Part shown: positions 1 to 13,500 of the stretch, piece after piece
How positions within the stretch are numbered: the stretch's first letter is position 1
How the letters are laid out: each line of letters starts with the position of its first letter
DNA from: Apus apus
Taxonomy: Eukaryota; Chordata; Aves; Apodiformes; Apodidae
DNA length: 64,000 bases
Direction: 5' to 3'
NCBI RefSeq assembly: GCF_020740795.1
Contig: NC_067312.1
Coordinates: 59,024,405 to 59,088,404 of the forward strand
The notes under the pieces: model-generated
Seen by the model: only the letters and a program-made list of their open reading frames with translations
Databases searched by the model: none
What the model was told of the DNA's origin: nothing
Translations under genes and position numbers: made by a program

Positions 1-1363
1 GGGGCTGGTGCTGCCCTGCATCACAGCCCACAGCAAGCCAGCACCTGCCACAAGGTACCTTCCTACAGCACAAGTTTTGGTGCCCTGGACTTGCACAAGG
101 CAGTGGGAGCTGGTGGGCTCAGTCCCAAATACAGCTGGGAAGTATTTTGCAACTGGTAACAGCTGCAGCCTTTCACTAAATGCACTAACATTAAGAGACA
201 GGCTGGTGAGTTGCACATCAACTTGCCAAAGGACAGATGGGTGACATGCATGCTCTGGGAGCAGCAAGAACTCAGTGAGGTGCCGGAGGTGCCACAGAGC
301 CTTCTAGCCTTCTCTCCCTGCAGCTCCACTGCTCGCCTCCTCACTCTCCACTGCCCCAAAGGAAAGGTGTCAGCCTAAAACTGAGCTGGCACCATGACCC
401 TGCACACACAAAGTATGACCAGCTCCAGCTCTAAACAGGGCACAACTCACCAGGGGATGGGAGTCAGGTGAAATTCAGACCCACAGTACCAGGAAAGGGC
501 CCATGCAGGGATTACCAGGATCTATCACAAACCTTGTCTCTGCTTCAACAAGCAGAAGAAACCCCTGGGGCCTCCATTTCTACTCCATTTCTACTCTCAT
601 GGCAAGAAAGTCTGCAGCTGCTGCAGGTACTCTTCCAGACAGGGTCTGGATCTGAACTGGAACCATGCAGGGTCCTGCCTCCAATACCTCTGCTGTATCT
701 TTAGCACTGCTGGCCACCATGGGGTCACAATCAGTTTTCACTTGATAGATGAGCTTTTAAACTCCCACTTGAGGATTTGGGGTAGGGGGGGGAAAAAAAA
801 AAAAGGAAGCGAGACCCATTTTTCTTTGCAGCAGGCTGCTGAGCCCAAATGTATGCTGAAAGGCATTTTGTTTCTTGTTGCTCTCAGATACCAGGGCAGG
901 TTCCTCAACAGCCCAAAACTGAACAGCCAAAAATATTTCTTTTGCTCTTAAAATAGCATCTGATGCAGTCTTCTTAAAGCTGCACATAATTCTGACTGTG
1001 CAAGAGTGTCTCACTTTTCAGGCTGGGTGGAAACACTATCTGTCTTCCAGCCTGAAACACAAGAAGAGAAACATGGGCATCTGCAGAATGACGGGCTCTT
1101 GGTTTTTTCTCGCCCTGCCCTTCGCTTTCCAGAAGCTGTGAATTTTAATAAACTGCTCAGCTGCATTTCTCCCCCTTCCTCTTCTCCAGCCCATCCTGCT
1201 TGCAGTCACCCGCTCCCTGCAGGGACGCACATGCCAAGACAGGCTTTTCCCAGAGATATTTTCCCATGCTTTCAATGGTGGGTGGGGATGTGTAACGCTG
1301 CGCCTGGCCTGCTAGGCTAATGGCAATATTAGGAACAAAATGCCCCTTCAAAAGGTGTCTCAC
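1..1363 (-). other. B4GALT1: B4GALT1 intron 3 (partial)
   Basis: This lies downstream of exon 3 on the minus strand and runs off the window edge. It holds a G-run followed by an A-run at about 785-805. No exon, known repeat family or RNA gene was recognised; short open frames here show no family features. Confidence 0.8.
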
Positions 1364-1551
1364 CGAAATCCAAATTTATCCATGGATACAGAGAGGTGCC
1401 GTGGCTGGCTGTAACATTTGTAGGTGTTCCTGTCATCCATTGGAATGAGGTCTACATCACTAAACACAAAGCAATCATAGTCATACTCTTTCAAAGCCTC
1501 TGCAAATCCTATATTCAGCAGTTTAGCTCGGTTAAATTCTTCTTCTCCATC
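1364..1551 (-). CDS. B4GALT1: B4GALT1 coding exon 3 (DVD metal-binding exon)
   Basis: The 188-nt exon runs from an AAATTAG acceptor to a TTCG|GTGAGA donor and encodes residues 170-231 plus two bases. It carries FNRAKLLN and CFVFSDVDLIPM, in which D201-V-D203 is the DxD-type motif that binds Mn2+ and the UDP-galactose diphosphate. Cys196 and Cys215 form the second predicted disulfide. Its acceptor is unusual: the pyrimidine tract is a GTTT microsatellite, described separately. Confidence 0.97.
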
Positions 1552-4500
1552 CTAATTTAAAAACAAACAAACAAACAAAAACCCATGTAAGTGACTTAAA
1601 TTTAACAGTTGACACCAGCAGTTTCTTACCTGTCGCTGGACGCTGCTGTCCCCGCACAGGGCTGGTGTGCCTGTGATGGACTGAGCTTACACCCAAGCAC
1701 TCCCCCCACAGCACCTGCAGCAGCCCCCTCCCCAAACACTGTCTGCAGGACTATGGCACCCAAGCCAGCTGCAAGTCATGGGGCAGCCAAAATGGCCGAG
1801 GAAAGGCTGGACGTGCCTCAGCTCCCCTCTCTTGGTGGCAGGCTCCAAGAGGGCAGGTGTGATGTTAACCAGTCCCCTCATCCCACCCCATACACAGACA
1901 TTTCAGGACCAAGTTTTCTGAAAAAGTTTACGGATCACCAGGGCCAGCAGCTGGGGTTTTCCGGAGCAGTGGAGAAAGCAAAGAGACATGAGCTACTCTG
2001 GCAGAAAGGACAGAGAGAAGCTTCAGAACCTTTATCTTACAGCCAGGACAAGAACCTCAGACCAAAACTTTTCTGTACCCTCCTCCTATGCTTTGCCACA
2101 TGCCACAGCATGGTCTCCACTCAGCAGCACATGTGAGGACACACCAGAATCAATTTGTAAAGCTCAAGGTGGCACCAGGAGCTAAGGTCTGCCACTCACT
2201 CCTGCTCCCACTCCAAGCTCTGGGCAGTCATGCATGCAGGAAGGCCCTGGACAGTGTGCTGCTGGTTCTGCACGTGGCTGTGACACAGCCGGCTGGTGTG
2301 CCGGCCCCTTCTTGCTGCTCCTCCACGGCATGACCCACCCTCCAGGGCCTCGCCAGAAAACACCACCAGGAGAGCTGTGACCATGATGGGAAGGACCTGA
2401 AAAGAGCTGACACAGCAGCAGGGCATGTTTATCCCAGGCACAGTTAATGAAGGGAGCTGCTGAGTGGGACAGGAAACTCCACTCTCCTCCCCAAGCCACA
2501 AGGTGCCTAAAGAGAAATAAGTTTAGCCTCTCTCAGGCGGAAATATTTCAAAAGCACACATGACTTTGAGCACAAGTACAGGCTTGCCAATTGCTCGAAT
2601 ACTTTCAAAATACAACAGGATCATACCGACAAACCCAAGAATATCAGTGGTTTGATAGTAAGGATTTCCAATCCAGAACACAACTTTGCAGTAGCAGGTT
2701 CAAACCCAAACCCTGTGCTGGGGAACAGGGCAGGCGGAAGGCAACCCATAGGGCAGCACTGAAGGCAGCTGAAGATTTTTCCCAACCTTGAAAACAAGAC
2801 CGCCTTTCTCTTCTACCACATTCTACCTTTGCCCCTCCGCACCCTCGGAGCAATGCTGTAAAGTCATCCCCCTCTCCCTGCAGTACCCATACCCAGTAGG
2901 GACATCAAGGATAGATAAAAACATCAAGGATAGATAAAATACTGTGCCCAAAGAACAGCAACTTAAAAAAAAATCACCTTCTCTCAAATGACTTTACTCT
3001 GTTAATAAACAATCAGTTTGGAAACTGTTTAATCCAGACTGGTTAATGGATCTGCAGCTACAGAGCCAACACAGGTTCTTGAAACAGCCACAAATATCTT
3101 TCAAATGAAGGTTTTAATATGCAAGTGTCAAACCAAGGTTTTCAAAAGCATTCATCACTTGCCTGGGGCATAAATTGCTTCACAGGGAGGAGTGCGCATT
3201 TGTGGAGGAGGATCTGAGCAGAGTCTCAGCATCCTCACCCAAAACAAAAGGGTTCATGCAATAACTAAGGTGGTGGGGAGGTGATAATTAAGCAAGGGCA
3301 GTGGAAACTTGAGTGCAGAAAATGAAGGCAAGTTGAACAAAGAGGCTGGGGAGAGGGAGTGGCTGAGGGATCAGATGGTTTTCTTCCCCTCCACCCCCCG
3401 GCAAAGGGGGCTGTCCAGCCCCAGCTGCTGAGTTTTTCTCAGGTCCCACAGCACCAAACCTGCGCCTGCTATAAAGTCCCAAGGGGGACTTTTCCTGGTG
3501 CTGACGCAAAGTGCTATGTACTCACACCTCAAAGCACCTGCTGGGTCTAGTTTAGGAGAGTGTCCTCATTTCACACCCTTCAGCTGCTCTTTTCATAATG
3601 AAATTTGCAAGGCAAAGGGCACTGTACCTATTGTTACCCACAGAGGCTCAGCTGTAATTAACCCATGCCTTCAGGTAGCCTCCAGCTCCTCTAGGTGACT
3701 TCAGAGATTAACAATGCTACAAGGAGCTGCATTTTTAAACCTCTCCTAAAAAAACACCAAAGCCCAGTGACCAGACCAAGCGCATGCAAGACCCCTCACC
3801 CACCAGACCCTGGCAGAGCCTGCGATGGGAAGAAGGACCAGGAACACGTTGGAAGAAGGACCAGGAACAAGGCAAACCCTTCGTGCAGGCACTGCTGTTC
3901 TTCCAAATGGCCAAATTATCTGCAAATTCTCCTCCCACAGCTTCACACTGTGGGATCCAAAAAGGCTTGAGGCGGGAAGAGCACAACCAAAAACGAAAAT
4001 AAAAACCCCTCTCCAAGCCGTTTTCTAGTAATGTTACAGTGAGCAAGCAGCTCAGGCAGCAAACCTTGCAATGATGTTATCAGTTGCACCTCCTTTGAGG
4101 GCAGGAGGGTGGTTTTCTGTCCTGGGAGGTAAGCAGAGCTGTACTGCTTGTACCAGAGCAAAAAAAGACTGACAAGAGGTTTTGCTTTTTGCAGAAAGTT
4201 CTGTTTCTGTACCTGAGCGCTGGCATGCTTGTAGTATCTGAGATTCAGATCTTTCAAAACTCAGGGAGTTGTTGCAGGCTCCTATCTTTGACTGATTCCC
4301 AACTTTTTGAAAGAAAAAAATAGAAAAAAAAAAGAAAAAAGAAGAAGAAAAAAAAAAGCAGCTGTTTTGGGAAACTTTTTTTCTATTCTGCTGTTCCTTC
4401 CAGATCAGCGCAGGGCACAGCACCACAGCTGACCCCCAAAAGAGCAGAAAAAGCAGAGCTGAAGAAACTTCCAAGCCCATGCCTCTGCTTGGCAGCTCCT

Positions 4501-7500
4501 TGTCCCATGGAGGCTCCCTGTTATTTGCCACAAGAAAATGGATCCGTTTGGACCTGCTGGACAGAGGAGTATCATCCTGAAGAGCTAGGCACTGCACAAG
4601 GGACTGCTGCTTTGACAACAAGGGCAAGTTCTAGACATAGCCTCGACACTTATTTCCTAGGCTTTCAACCAGAAAAAAATGTAGATCAAGCATGTTTGTG
4701 TGATTCTTTTCATAAAATTTTTTCCCTGTGTTCTCTTGTCCTGAAACTTAACCCATGTTTAACTGGTTGCCCAGCACCTGTTTCTAGCTGGCTGAAGGGG
4801 AACAACCTACTGCCTCAATCCTGCAGGGTCTTATTCTTTATCACACCTGGAGATAAGCAGCCTGATCAAAAGAACATCCAGGGTCTTTACTTTCCAACCC
4901 TCACCATTACTGAATCACATTTGCTCAGCAAGACCTACCAAGGACACTACATTTTTTAGTGCCAGACAGATAAAACTGAGGTTTTTGGAACCGTCACTCA
5001 AGGTCAGAGGCCTGCAAACCAGCAAGAAGCCATCTGTCCCAGTTTTGTCCTACCTTCCACTTCCATGTAGGAGGCAGCTCTGTGATTCCTCCTGCTGTCA
5101 GCACAGCAGTGCAGAGGACCTGTGGCTGCTCCCTCTCCTGGATCCTAAATTCACCAGGTCTCAGGGACTTAGTGGTGAGGATACATGTATTTGGCCAGCT
5201 AGGAAAGAGCCATCACCTCCAACGGGAGGTTGCTAGCCAAGGCAGGGATCGTCCAAGACAGGCTGAACCACATACACAATGTCCATACCAAAATCCATGC
5301 TGCAGTGGACTTGAGCAGCTAGAGACAGATTTCCAGGGCCATAGAGAGACACCAGGAGACACTTCGCTGTTTCTCTGCCAGAGGGTGTTTTGAGACCTCA
5401 GTATCATTGTATCAGGCAGCTGGAGAGAGTGGCCACAGGGGAAACTCACCTCCCTTGCTGCAGGGAGGGCACACAGGAGCCAAACACAATTCCTTCCTTT
5501 GCCCACATACCTCTGGGGCTCCTGATACTCCTGATTCCCCCTGCAACGTAACATGAGTAAGTGCAATGCCTCAACCACTCCACACTCGCAGGCGCATACG
5601 CTCTGGAAAATTGCTACTGAGGACACTGCATGTAATGCCAGAGGCCAGTGGAAAACTGTTGAACAACTGCATGGTTTTTAGGGAATTTTCTCCTTCTCTC
5701 TCTTCTCCAAACTTCAGTCTGGCTGCATAGCTGGACTGGAGCAACAAAACTCATTTCTAGATCTGAGCACCCAGGAGGGAGATGCCACGGAGTCCCTGCT
5801 GCCTTCTCATGTGATGAAGCCAAGTTTGCAAGGCATCAGATTGGTGCTACAAAAAGCACACCCAGCCACATGTCCTCAATCCAGATTTATCTGAAAGATC
5901 CTACTCCACCTGTCGGTTTTAGATTTTGCTGGGGGTGGGGTGCAGAGGGTGAAGCATAGTATCTGTTTTCCACTGGCTCCTGTTACACCCTAGACATTTT
6001 CCAAATACCATTGGGTTGACTTCAGCCAGTTCCTACTCTGAGGCATTCAGGCACCCAAGAACAGCATGGTGGAGACACAGTGGACTCATGATGGAAACGC
6101 ATTGCTCTGAAATGAAGAAGTTTGACATTACCAGTGCAGCAGTAGCAGGGCTCAGCGCTCCTCTTTCTTTCTATGAGATGTAGAGCACAGAAGAGAACGT
6201 AGGCAGCGTGTGTAAGAACCAGATCACACAGTAATTCTCCTTGCTTCAGTGATTGCTTTGCTACAGACAGGATTAACAAGTAAAGGTAATATTTCCCCAC
6301 TAGAAGGAAAAATAAAATTAAAAAAAAAAAAAGGAGGGCAGATGCAAAGGGAAGGACAGACAAGAAAAAGAGAAAAGCAATTGTCAAGACAGCAGAGAAA
6401 TAAGACTGTTTTCCTACTGTACTTCTGGCAGAATGAATAATTTTCTGAAACTCTCTTTATTCAGTGTTCCCACTCACCCTTGTGAGATGCATCCAGTGGG
6501 TTTATAAGCACTGACCTCTCTTTTCCAGACACAGCCTACAGGCATGTTAAAGGCATGCAGAAGGAACATACCTATTTTACAAGTCACATCATCTTACTCG
6601 CTAACCTACATCTGACTGATGGATGTGTCCAGGATATATATACCCTATGTACTGCATGTCGCTCCCACCCCAACTTCGCTCAAGGGATGCGTCTGAAAAC
6701 AACACTTGATTCAGTAATTTTTGTGAGGGTTAGCTTTAGAGGACACAGCCCCACTGGAGGACAGGATCAGAGAAGAGGAGGAGCCAGCAACGCAGGGCAA
6801 TGCAAGCTAGCATGCACAATCACAGCAGCAGAGGCAACTCCAGCTGGGCTTTAGACACTGCCTGCCTTTATGGCTGGTGGAGCAGCTCCAGGTGATTGGG
6901 CCCTCCTTTTCCTTACCCTCCAACAGCACTGACAGGGAAACACCAGCTTCAGCTGCATGGCTGGCTCTTAGCAATGGAGATGGCCACCCTCCCACGTGCA
7001 GTGCCCCTGCAGCACGGCGGGCAGCTCTGTCCCCAGCCTGCACCAGAGCCAGCCGCTGATCCCCCGCCACAGCATGGCTGCTGGGAACTGCACCGCACCC
7101 TTGCTTCTGAGCCACGCCCAGGAAAGGGAGGCATGCAGCTCTGCCACCTTCATTCACCCACGCGACCACTGGAGACCGTGGCTCAAGCAACCTCATGGCA
7201 CCACCAGTAACTGGCACAGACAAGTGCCCCACGTGCAAGGAAATGCACCCTGAGGGACAAAGGGCTGGGGCTGGCCCTGTGCTGCTGGACCACAGTGGCA
7301 TCAGCTGCTCTTTGCATTACACAGGAAGGGTCTCCTCACAGGGCTTAATTTTGGGGCACAGCATGCCAGTCCACGTGCTGCAGGAACACCTTCAGCCCTG
7401 AGCAACTTGGCCACCAGGCTACAAGCACAGTCAGCCACAGAACCTGGAGCATCTTGGCTACTGTGCTTGGGAGCTGCTGCTAATTCCCCACAAATCACTT

Positions 7501-10500
7501 TTACACAGGCTTCTGGCACCCCGGAAACAAGCAAAATAAGGAAATAGTATTAAAAGCATTGCTTTTTTGCTCTAGAAAACGGTTTCCCCTTATTTTCAAT
7601 TCTGTGAGGAAATGTACTGGTAGGGCAACCATTTTAAATATTCACAGTGTTTGATACACATCAGCTGAACCGCAAATTTAGGGGGCTACGTATAAAGCAC
7701 CATGTTATTTCATCTCTGTTTTTACAGAGCTGAGAAAACACGACAGAAACACATATCCAAGAGAGATACTGTGCTGTGAGATTGTCCCGCCAGTGGTCTC
7801 TGCTGGATCTCTCAGAACTGCATCTGCCCTTTCACACTGCAACCCATGCAAATGCTTACACATTTTAAACTTTCCCAAGTGTGAACAACATCCACTTATT
7901 TAACCACCATTGTGGTATAAACTAAGACCATAAAGATGCGCTCCCCCCCCCCCCCACCTTTTTTTTTTAAGACAGGGCTAGGGCCATCAGATATCAAGAA
8001 AAAATACAACAAAACCTTCATCACTACTTGTTTCTTTTCTATTCTATCCACCCGAAGGCAATCATTTGTCTGCTCCACAGCCACAGCTTTGCTTTTTCCA
8101 TCCTTACGTTCTGTGCTCTATTACTAACATGAACAGAAGTTGCTCAGGAAAGTGAAATCCTACAGCCTTGTGGTACACTCAATGCCAGATTACTCATTAA
8201 TGCTACCTTGTCACTTTAAAGATCTCTGTATGCAACTCCTGCAGCAGTTGGTAAAAAGGAACAGTTGGAAAGGGGAATTAGATTGGCTTGTACTATTAGG
8301 GATTTTTTCCTACTTGCCAGGCGGCTTCTTTAAGCAAAAGCTCTTTGAAGGAATCATGCCTGACTGGAAGAGGGGACCCCAGGCTTTCCATAAAAACCAA
8401 ATTGCTCATTTTCATTTTCACTTTTTTTTTTTTTTTTTTTTTTTTTGGGGTGCTACAGGTTTGGTTTGTTTGTTTGTTTGTTTTGGTTTTTTTGTTTAAA
8501 GTAACCTGATCCCTGCTTGCTAGCCCACTGCCCTTCAGGATAGAGCAACCACTCCTCGGTTTCAGGAGTCATGGGCACTTTTACGAGAGTGTTGTAAAAC
8601 CCTGTATCTTACCTGGTTGATCACATATACTCCATAATCTAGTTGCTGCCTTTGGAGAATAGGGTGCAGGTAATAGAGCCAGTACTTCAGGTGCTCCTCT
8701 CTGTTCCTGAATGGTATGATTATTGCTACTTTCTGAAGTGCTATACAGTCCTTCGGAGCAAAACGACCTCCTGCTTTGACCTCTGGGTTTATTCTTGCCA
8801 CTTCGTCCAGGTTCACAGGCTGGGAAAAATCCACACGTAGTGCACCAACTGCAAGAAAGGCACAGCACAAAGTGAGTTAGCACACACAAACTATTCCTCT
8901 GAGCACACATCCTTTACATGTTTGATTTTTGTTTTGTTTTGGTTTTTTTGAAAACAGAGGTTTGGATTAAAAAAAATAAATCCCAGGGGCACATGGAGAT
9001 GTTGGAGCTTGGACCAGCTGTGCCCAGAGCAACCACACACCACCTTTCACCGCGAACACGGCAGCTTCTTAGTATCTGACCTCAGACAAGTCACTGATGG
9101 TAAACCAGCTTTGAAAATCCTCCCAGCTGCATGGCAAACCAATAGCTATGCTCCCAGTGGCATGTGCACCACAAAACCAGCCTGGAGAAGAGCCTTGCCT
9201 TCTGTACTCTCACCCACCTTGCACAGCGTGAGAGTCAAGCACTTCAAAAATAGTCCTGCTCGCCTACCGACGTAATTACTTATGCCAAGGCTAGCCACAT
9301 GCAAAATGAACAAAACCTCCTTTCTTGTTTTTCTTTTTTCTTTTCTTACAGATACTTTCAGTGTTCTTTACACATGCCCATTTTTTATTAGAAGTCCTGT
9401 ATTAGAACTGCTAAAAAAACATACCCAGATTTGCATGCAAGTTGGCAATTCCTGCACATGGTTTCAACAGCAGCAGGTTTTGAAACCGCCAAAATATCTG
9501 TGCAAAAAACTGGTGTGTAAAACTGAGAAGCCCTGCTGGCACTACAGAGAGGACAGCAGCCTCTGAACTGCTCAAGGCCAAGCACAGGGAGAGATGGCAG
9601 TAACAGTTCCGGGCACTTACACTGTTGATAAGACCTGCTCTGAAAGACTTCGGCTCACGTATCTGCCCTTTTGCCCTGTGCTTCCCAGGGCTGCTCTGCT
9701 CTGCTGGCTCTCAGGCAGTCCCTCCCCACATCTGTATGTGGGCCCAAGGTTAAACACAGCATCTCTGACCCCAGCCCTTTCATGGATGCCCTCTCTTAAC
9801 AGCCAGGCTGAGCCCTTCTGCAGCATTTGTTTCCAGCTGCTCCATCCCTGAGGAACAGACTTGCTGCAAAAACCTAAAGCATGCGGTAGCTGCTCACAGA
9901 AGGACCTACCTCTCCTGTTGCTACATCCTGCTCCCAGCAATGTCAAGCTAATAAACTGGCCTTTGTGTGCATGTTCAGCTCCCAGTAAAACCTCTGCAGT
10001 GGGTGGGGTTGCTGAGGGCCCCATTCACCATAAGCACTAGGTTGGGGATCACTCCTTTTTAAAGAATCAGCTAGTGTACCCTCCCTCTCCCCTCTATCTG
10101 CTTGTGAACACATGCACAGATGTGCTTCCACATGCTCACACACATATTAGAGCTACTGTTGCCTTTTTGTGTGTCCTGGAGAGATCCCCAGGCCCCTCCA
10201 AGGGCACATACACTCCTGTGTCCACATGCCAGTGATGGAGTTCTGGAGCCCCAGGGGAAGGGGGCACAGGTGATTTTTAGAGCTATAAAAGACAGTGGCA
10301 GTCACAATAAACTTTGTGCATCCCCCACTATGTGACTATTTAAAAAAGTAGAAATGGTTTTGCAGGCTCAGGGCTCATTCCCTGGCTATTTCTCTAGAAG
10401 AAGCTACTTTAGTTCAATCATGCTGTTCCACAAACTGATGCTTGCTCAGGTTGGAGGTGGCAAGGAGACCAGGCCACACAGGCAGAGGTGCTCAGTGCAC

Positions 10501-13500
10501 CCCCACCAAAGGCAGCAAGGAAGCTTTGCTGCCCGATTTACTACCTACATAGCCAAGGGAAGAACTTTCAGAAACCAGCATGACAGGCAGGATGCAAAGG
10601 GATCTCCCGATCTCTGCACAGGTTAAATGGGCACATTTGCACATTTCCCTCTCACACAAGAAGAAGGCAGCAGTTTCTCAGACCCCAGGCACTGGGATCA
10701 GTCTTCCCATGCTCTCAGCACACAGGAGGTTCCCAGCTGCACCCACAATATGCCTTCTGGGTTGCCCCACTGCACAAGCCAGGTCCTTGCAGATGCCTGC
10801 ACAGCAGGGGCCAAAGTCTCCCTGGACGAAAAGCAGCCGCAGGCAGAGCTGGGAAAGGTGCTTTGCAGCAGGAGGAAGAGGCAAGAATGGGAGGAACTGA
10901 GGCAGGAAGGAACACAGAGCCACACGACTGGGACTAGGGCTCAGCAGTGGCAGGACGCGGCCAGGCACAGCCAGCCCCATGCTGGTGGGACAGGCACAGG
11001 AGCAGCAAGGCCAGCGGGGGCAGAAGGGGGAGAGAGCACATAGTTTCCTGTAAACTTGGTTATCGCTTCCCCAGTGTGGTGATGAGCACTCGCCCAGAAT
11101 GGCCTTTAGCCTTGACCCACCTCCATGACTGTTTCCTGTTGCCAATCCCTCTGCCATCCAGCATTACCTCCGTTAGGAGACCAGCACTCACACTTAGGAC
11201 CACCCTGCACTTTTGTGCATTTAAAACAGCAAAAGGCATTGCCCTGGGCATGGTTTACCTAACCCATCCTGGCCAGCGAATGGGATTACACTGGGAATCT
11301 GTACCCAGGGATGTTATTTTCCTGCCTCGCTCACACCCACTGCCAGCAGCGGGACGAACCCATCAGGACGCTGCAGGAAGCAGCGAGGCAGAAGCAGCAC
11401 ATCCCGTCGTGGGGCCCTGCCAGCCCGGCCCCCTCCAAGGCACCCGCAGCTGCCAGCCCACCGAGCAGCCCTCTTCCTGCAGGGCGGGCTATGCTCCCCT
11501 GCTCCCAAGAAACAACTGCAAGCCCCATCAGCCCAAGAGATACTTACTGGTTTAATGAACAAAAGCTCTTTTAATGTCTCGCAATTGCTCGTGCAGCTTT
11601 AAGCTGAGAGGAAACAAAAGTTTGCCATTTAGGCGAATTTACAGGGGAAACCTCCCGCTGCTGGCTTGTGAGCTCCTGCTGCACCAGGGCAGCCACAGGC
11701 TTCTAGTCACTGCAGGCAGGGCTTTTTGGAGTCAGGCACCCACCAGCACCCCCAGGACAAACACAGACCTCTTATCCCACCAGTTTTTGCTCGTGTGCCT
11801 TCAGGAGGCAGCAAGAAAAACATGGAAGAGGAAAAGATGTTAATGGTAAAAAACAGCTGCGGAGGACAGTGATTTAACAGTTCCAGAGTCTTGAAGGACA
11901 CTGGTGAAAAATTATCTGCACTTTCCCAACCCTCCAGTGAATTAAACCAGTTTTAGAGGCAAAATACCTTCCTGTAAATGCTGTCCTGAAGGATGCAGCC
12001 AATACGCTGGTCAGTGAGGAGACCTGAGGAACAGGCACCACATATGCACAGCAAGGCAGCCGCTTCTGCGACAGGCTTGACCCAAATCACCCGCTTAATG
12101 CACTCACTGGCAACAGGAAGAACAAGAAAACTTAAAAAATCTGAACAGGCTGTTTTCAAATACAGAATGGCTACAACAATCTAAACTTCGTAAAGCCCCG
12201 TGGCTGACAAAAGCAACAGCAACACACTCCCAGCTGCAAATGGATGCTTTCCATTTGCTTCCCAAGCCAAATCCACAAACACAGGTTTTCCAATCCATGG
12301 CCAGTCACAGTTCCAGTGGCTTATTTTAAATCACTTTGACAGAAATTTGACTACCTGGATAGCAAGCAGCCTCGAGGCTGTTGTTTGCCAAAGATGCTGA
12401 TTCAGGACACAACCTGACAATGCCAAGAAAGAGTGTGAAATTTGCTCTAAGTGCTGTCCCACCAGCCAGAACTGTATCCCAATCCATGTTTACTAGATAA
12501 ACTTTCCAGTCCGATTCACTCCATCTGTCTTTTCTGCTTTTGTTCAAGGTGACTGCCTGACATAAGAGCCACTATATACTGAGCTCCTGCTAAAAACAGA
12601 CAAGCATGACAGAGCTATGTGGACTTGCAGCTCCAGTCACCCATATAGCCTAGGATTTGTAGGCAGACACCTTTTGTTGTCAGAGTTACAAAGCTCTAAC
12701 AGAGAGGCTTCACCAGCCTGCACCATGCATTTTTAGCAAGAGAAAACCTTGAAAACATGAATAAGCAACTGCTGGAAGCTTGCAAAAGATATAGAAGCAT
12801 AGCATCACGTCCAAACACTTCAGAGATTGCAAAAGGATGCTTTTAGTTGGCAGTGGTAGGGTAAGAGTGAGACCCTCACTCACACAAAAAGCCAACCCGC
12901 TCCCGCCCCACATCTGAGGCTCAGAAGCGTTTCTGCTGAAAGGGAAGGATACAGGGGAGCTGTCACAGTGCACATAAACAGGAAGTGCCTTCTCGAATGA
13001 AGCAAAAGGTGAGGCTTGCAAAAAGCCCGAGGCAGCATAGCACTCAAGCCTGATGACCTTGGCCCACAGCCCCACTGATCTTCTCACACCCTGGTGATCT
13101 TCTTGTCCCCTACTTCCCAACAGTCATGCCCACCACAACAGCTAAACCTCTTGACACCTTGGTGCTCATCCTGCTGACCCGAAAAAGAAAACTGTTGCAC
13201 AAAAAAACCAAAACAGAATCGACTTGGTGTGATGCTATGATCAATCTAGAGGCTGCTCCAGCCTCCCTGGACCATAGATACTAGCAGTGTTGGGAAAACT
13301 CAAGCAGCAATGTGCTGCAGGGCCAGACTTGTACTCTTGCATGCCCAGGGGGCTGCAAATGAGATGGTGCCACACTCTGGCGGGTGATGCAACATAGGCA
13401 GCAGCCATCGAGAGCATCCCCAGGGGATTCAGGTGGGATGGGGTGAGGGGGGAACCCCTTCTCCAGGAGGGAGGTGCAGGCCCAACAGAAGGTGATGGGA

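Larger units (their letters stand above)
1552..8612 (-). other. B4GALT1: B4GALT1 intron 2
   Basis: A 7-kb intron between exons 2 and 3. It contains simple sequence only: an AAAC repeat at the exon 3 acceptor, a purine/A-rich tract near 4313-4358, a C-run then T-run near 7944-7970, and a T-run plus GTTT repeat at 8422-8500. No coding sequence or CR1 copy was recognised. Confidence 0.8.

Noticed and set aside
4311-4358. A-rich tract as a processed pseudogene tail
   Set aside because: No coding remnant or target-site duplication was seen beside it; it looks like simple sequence.
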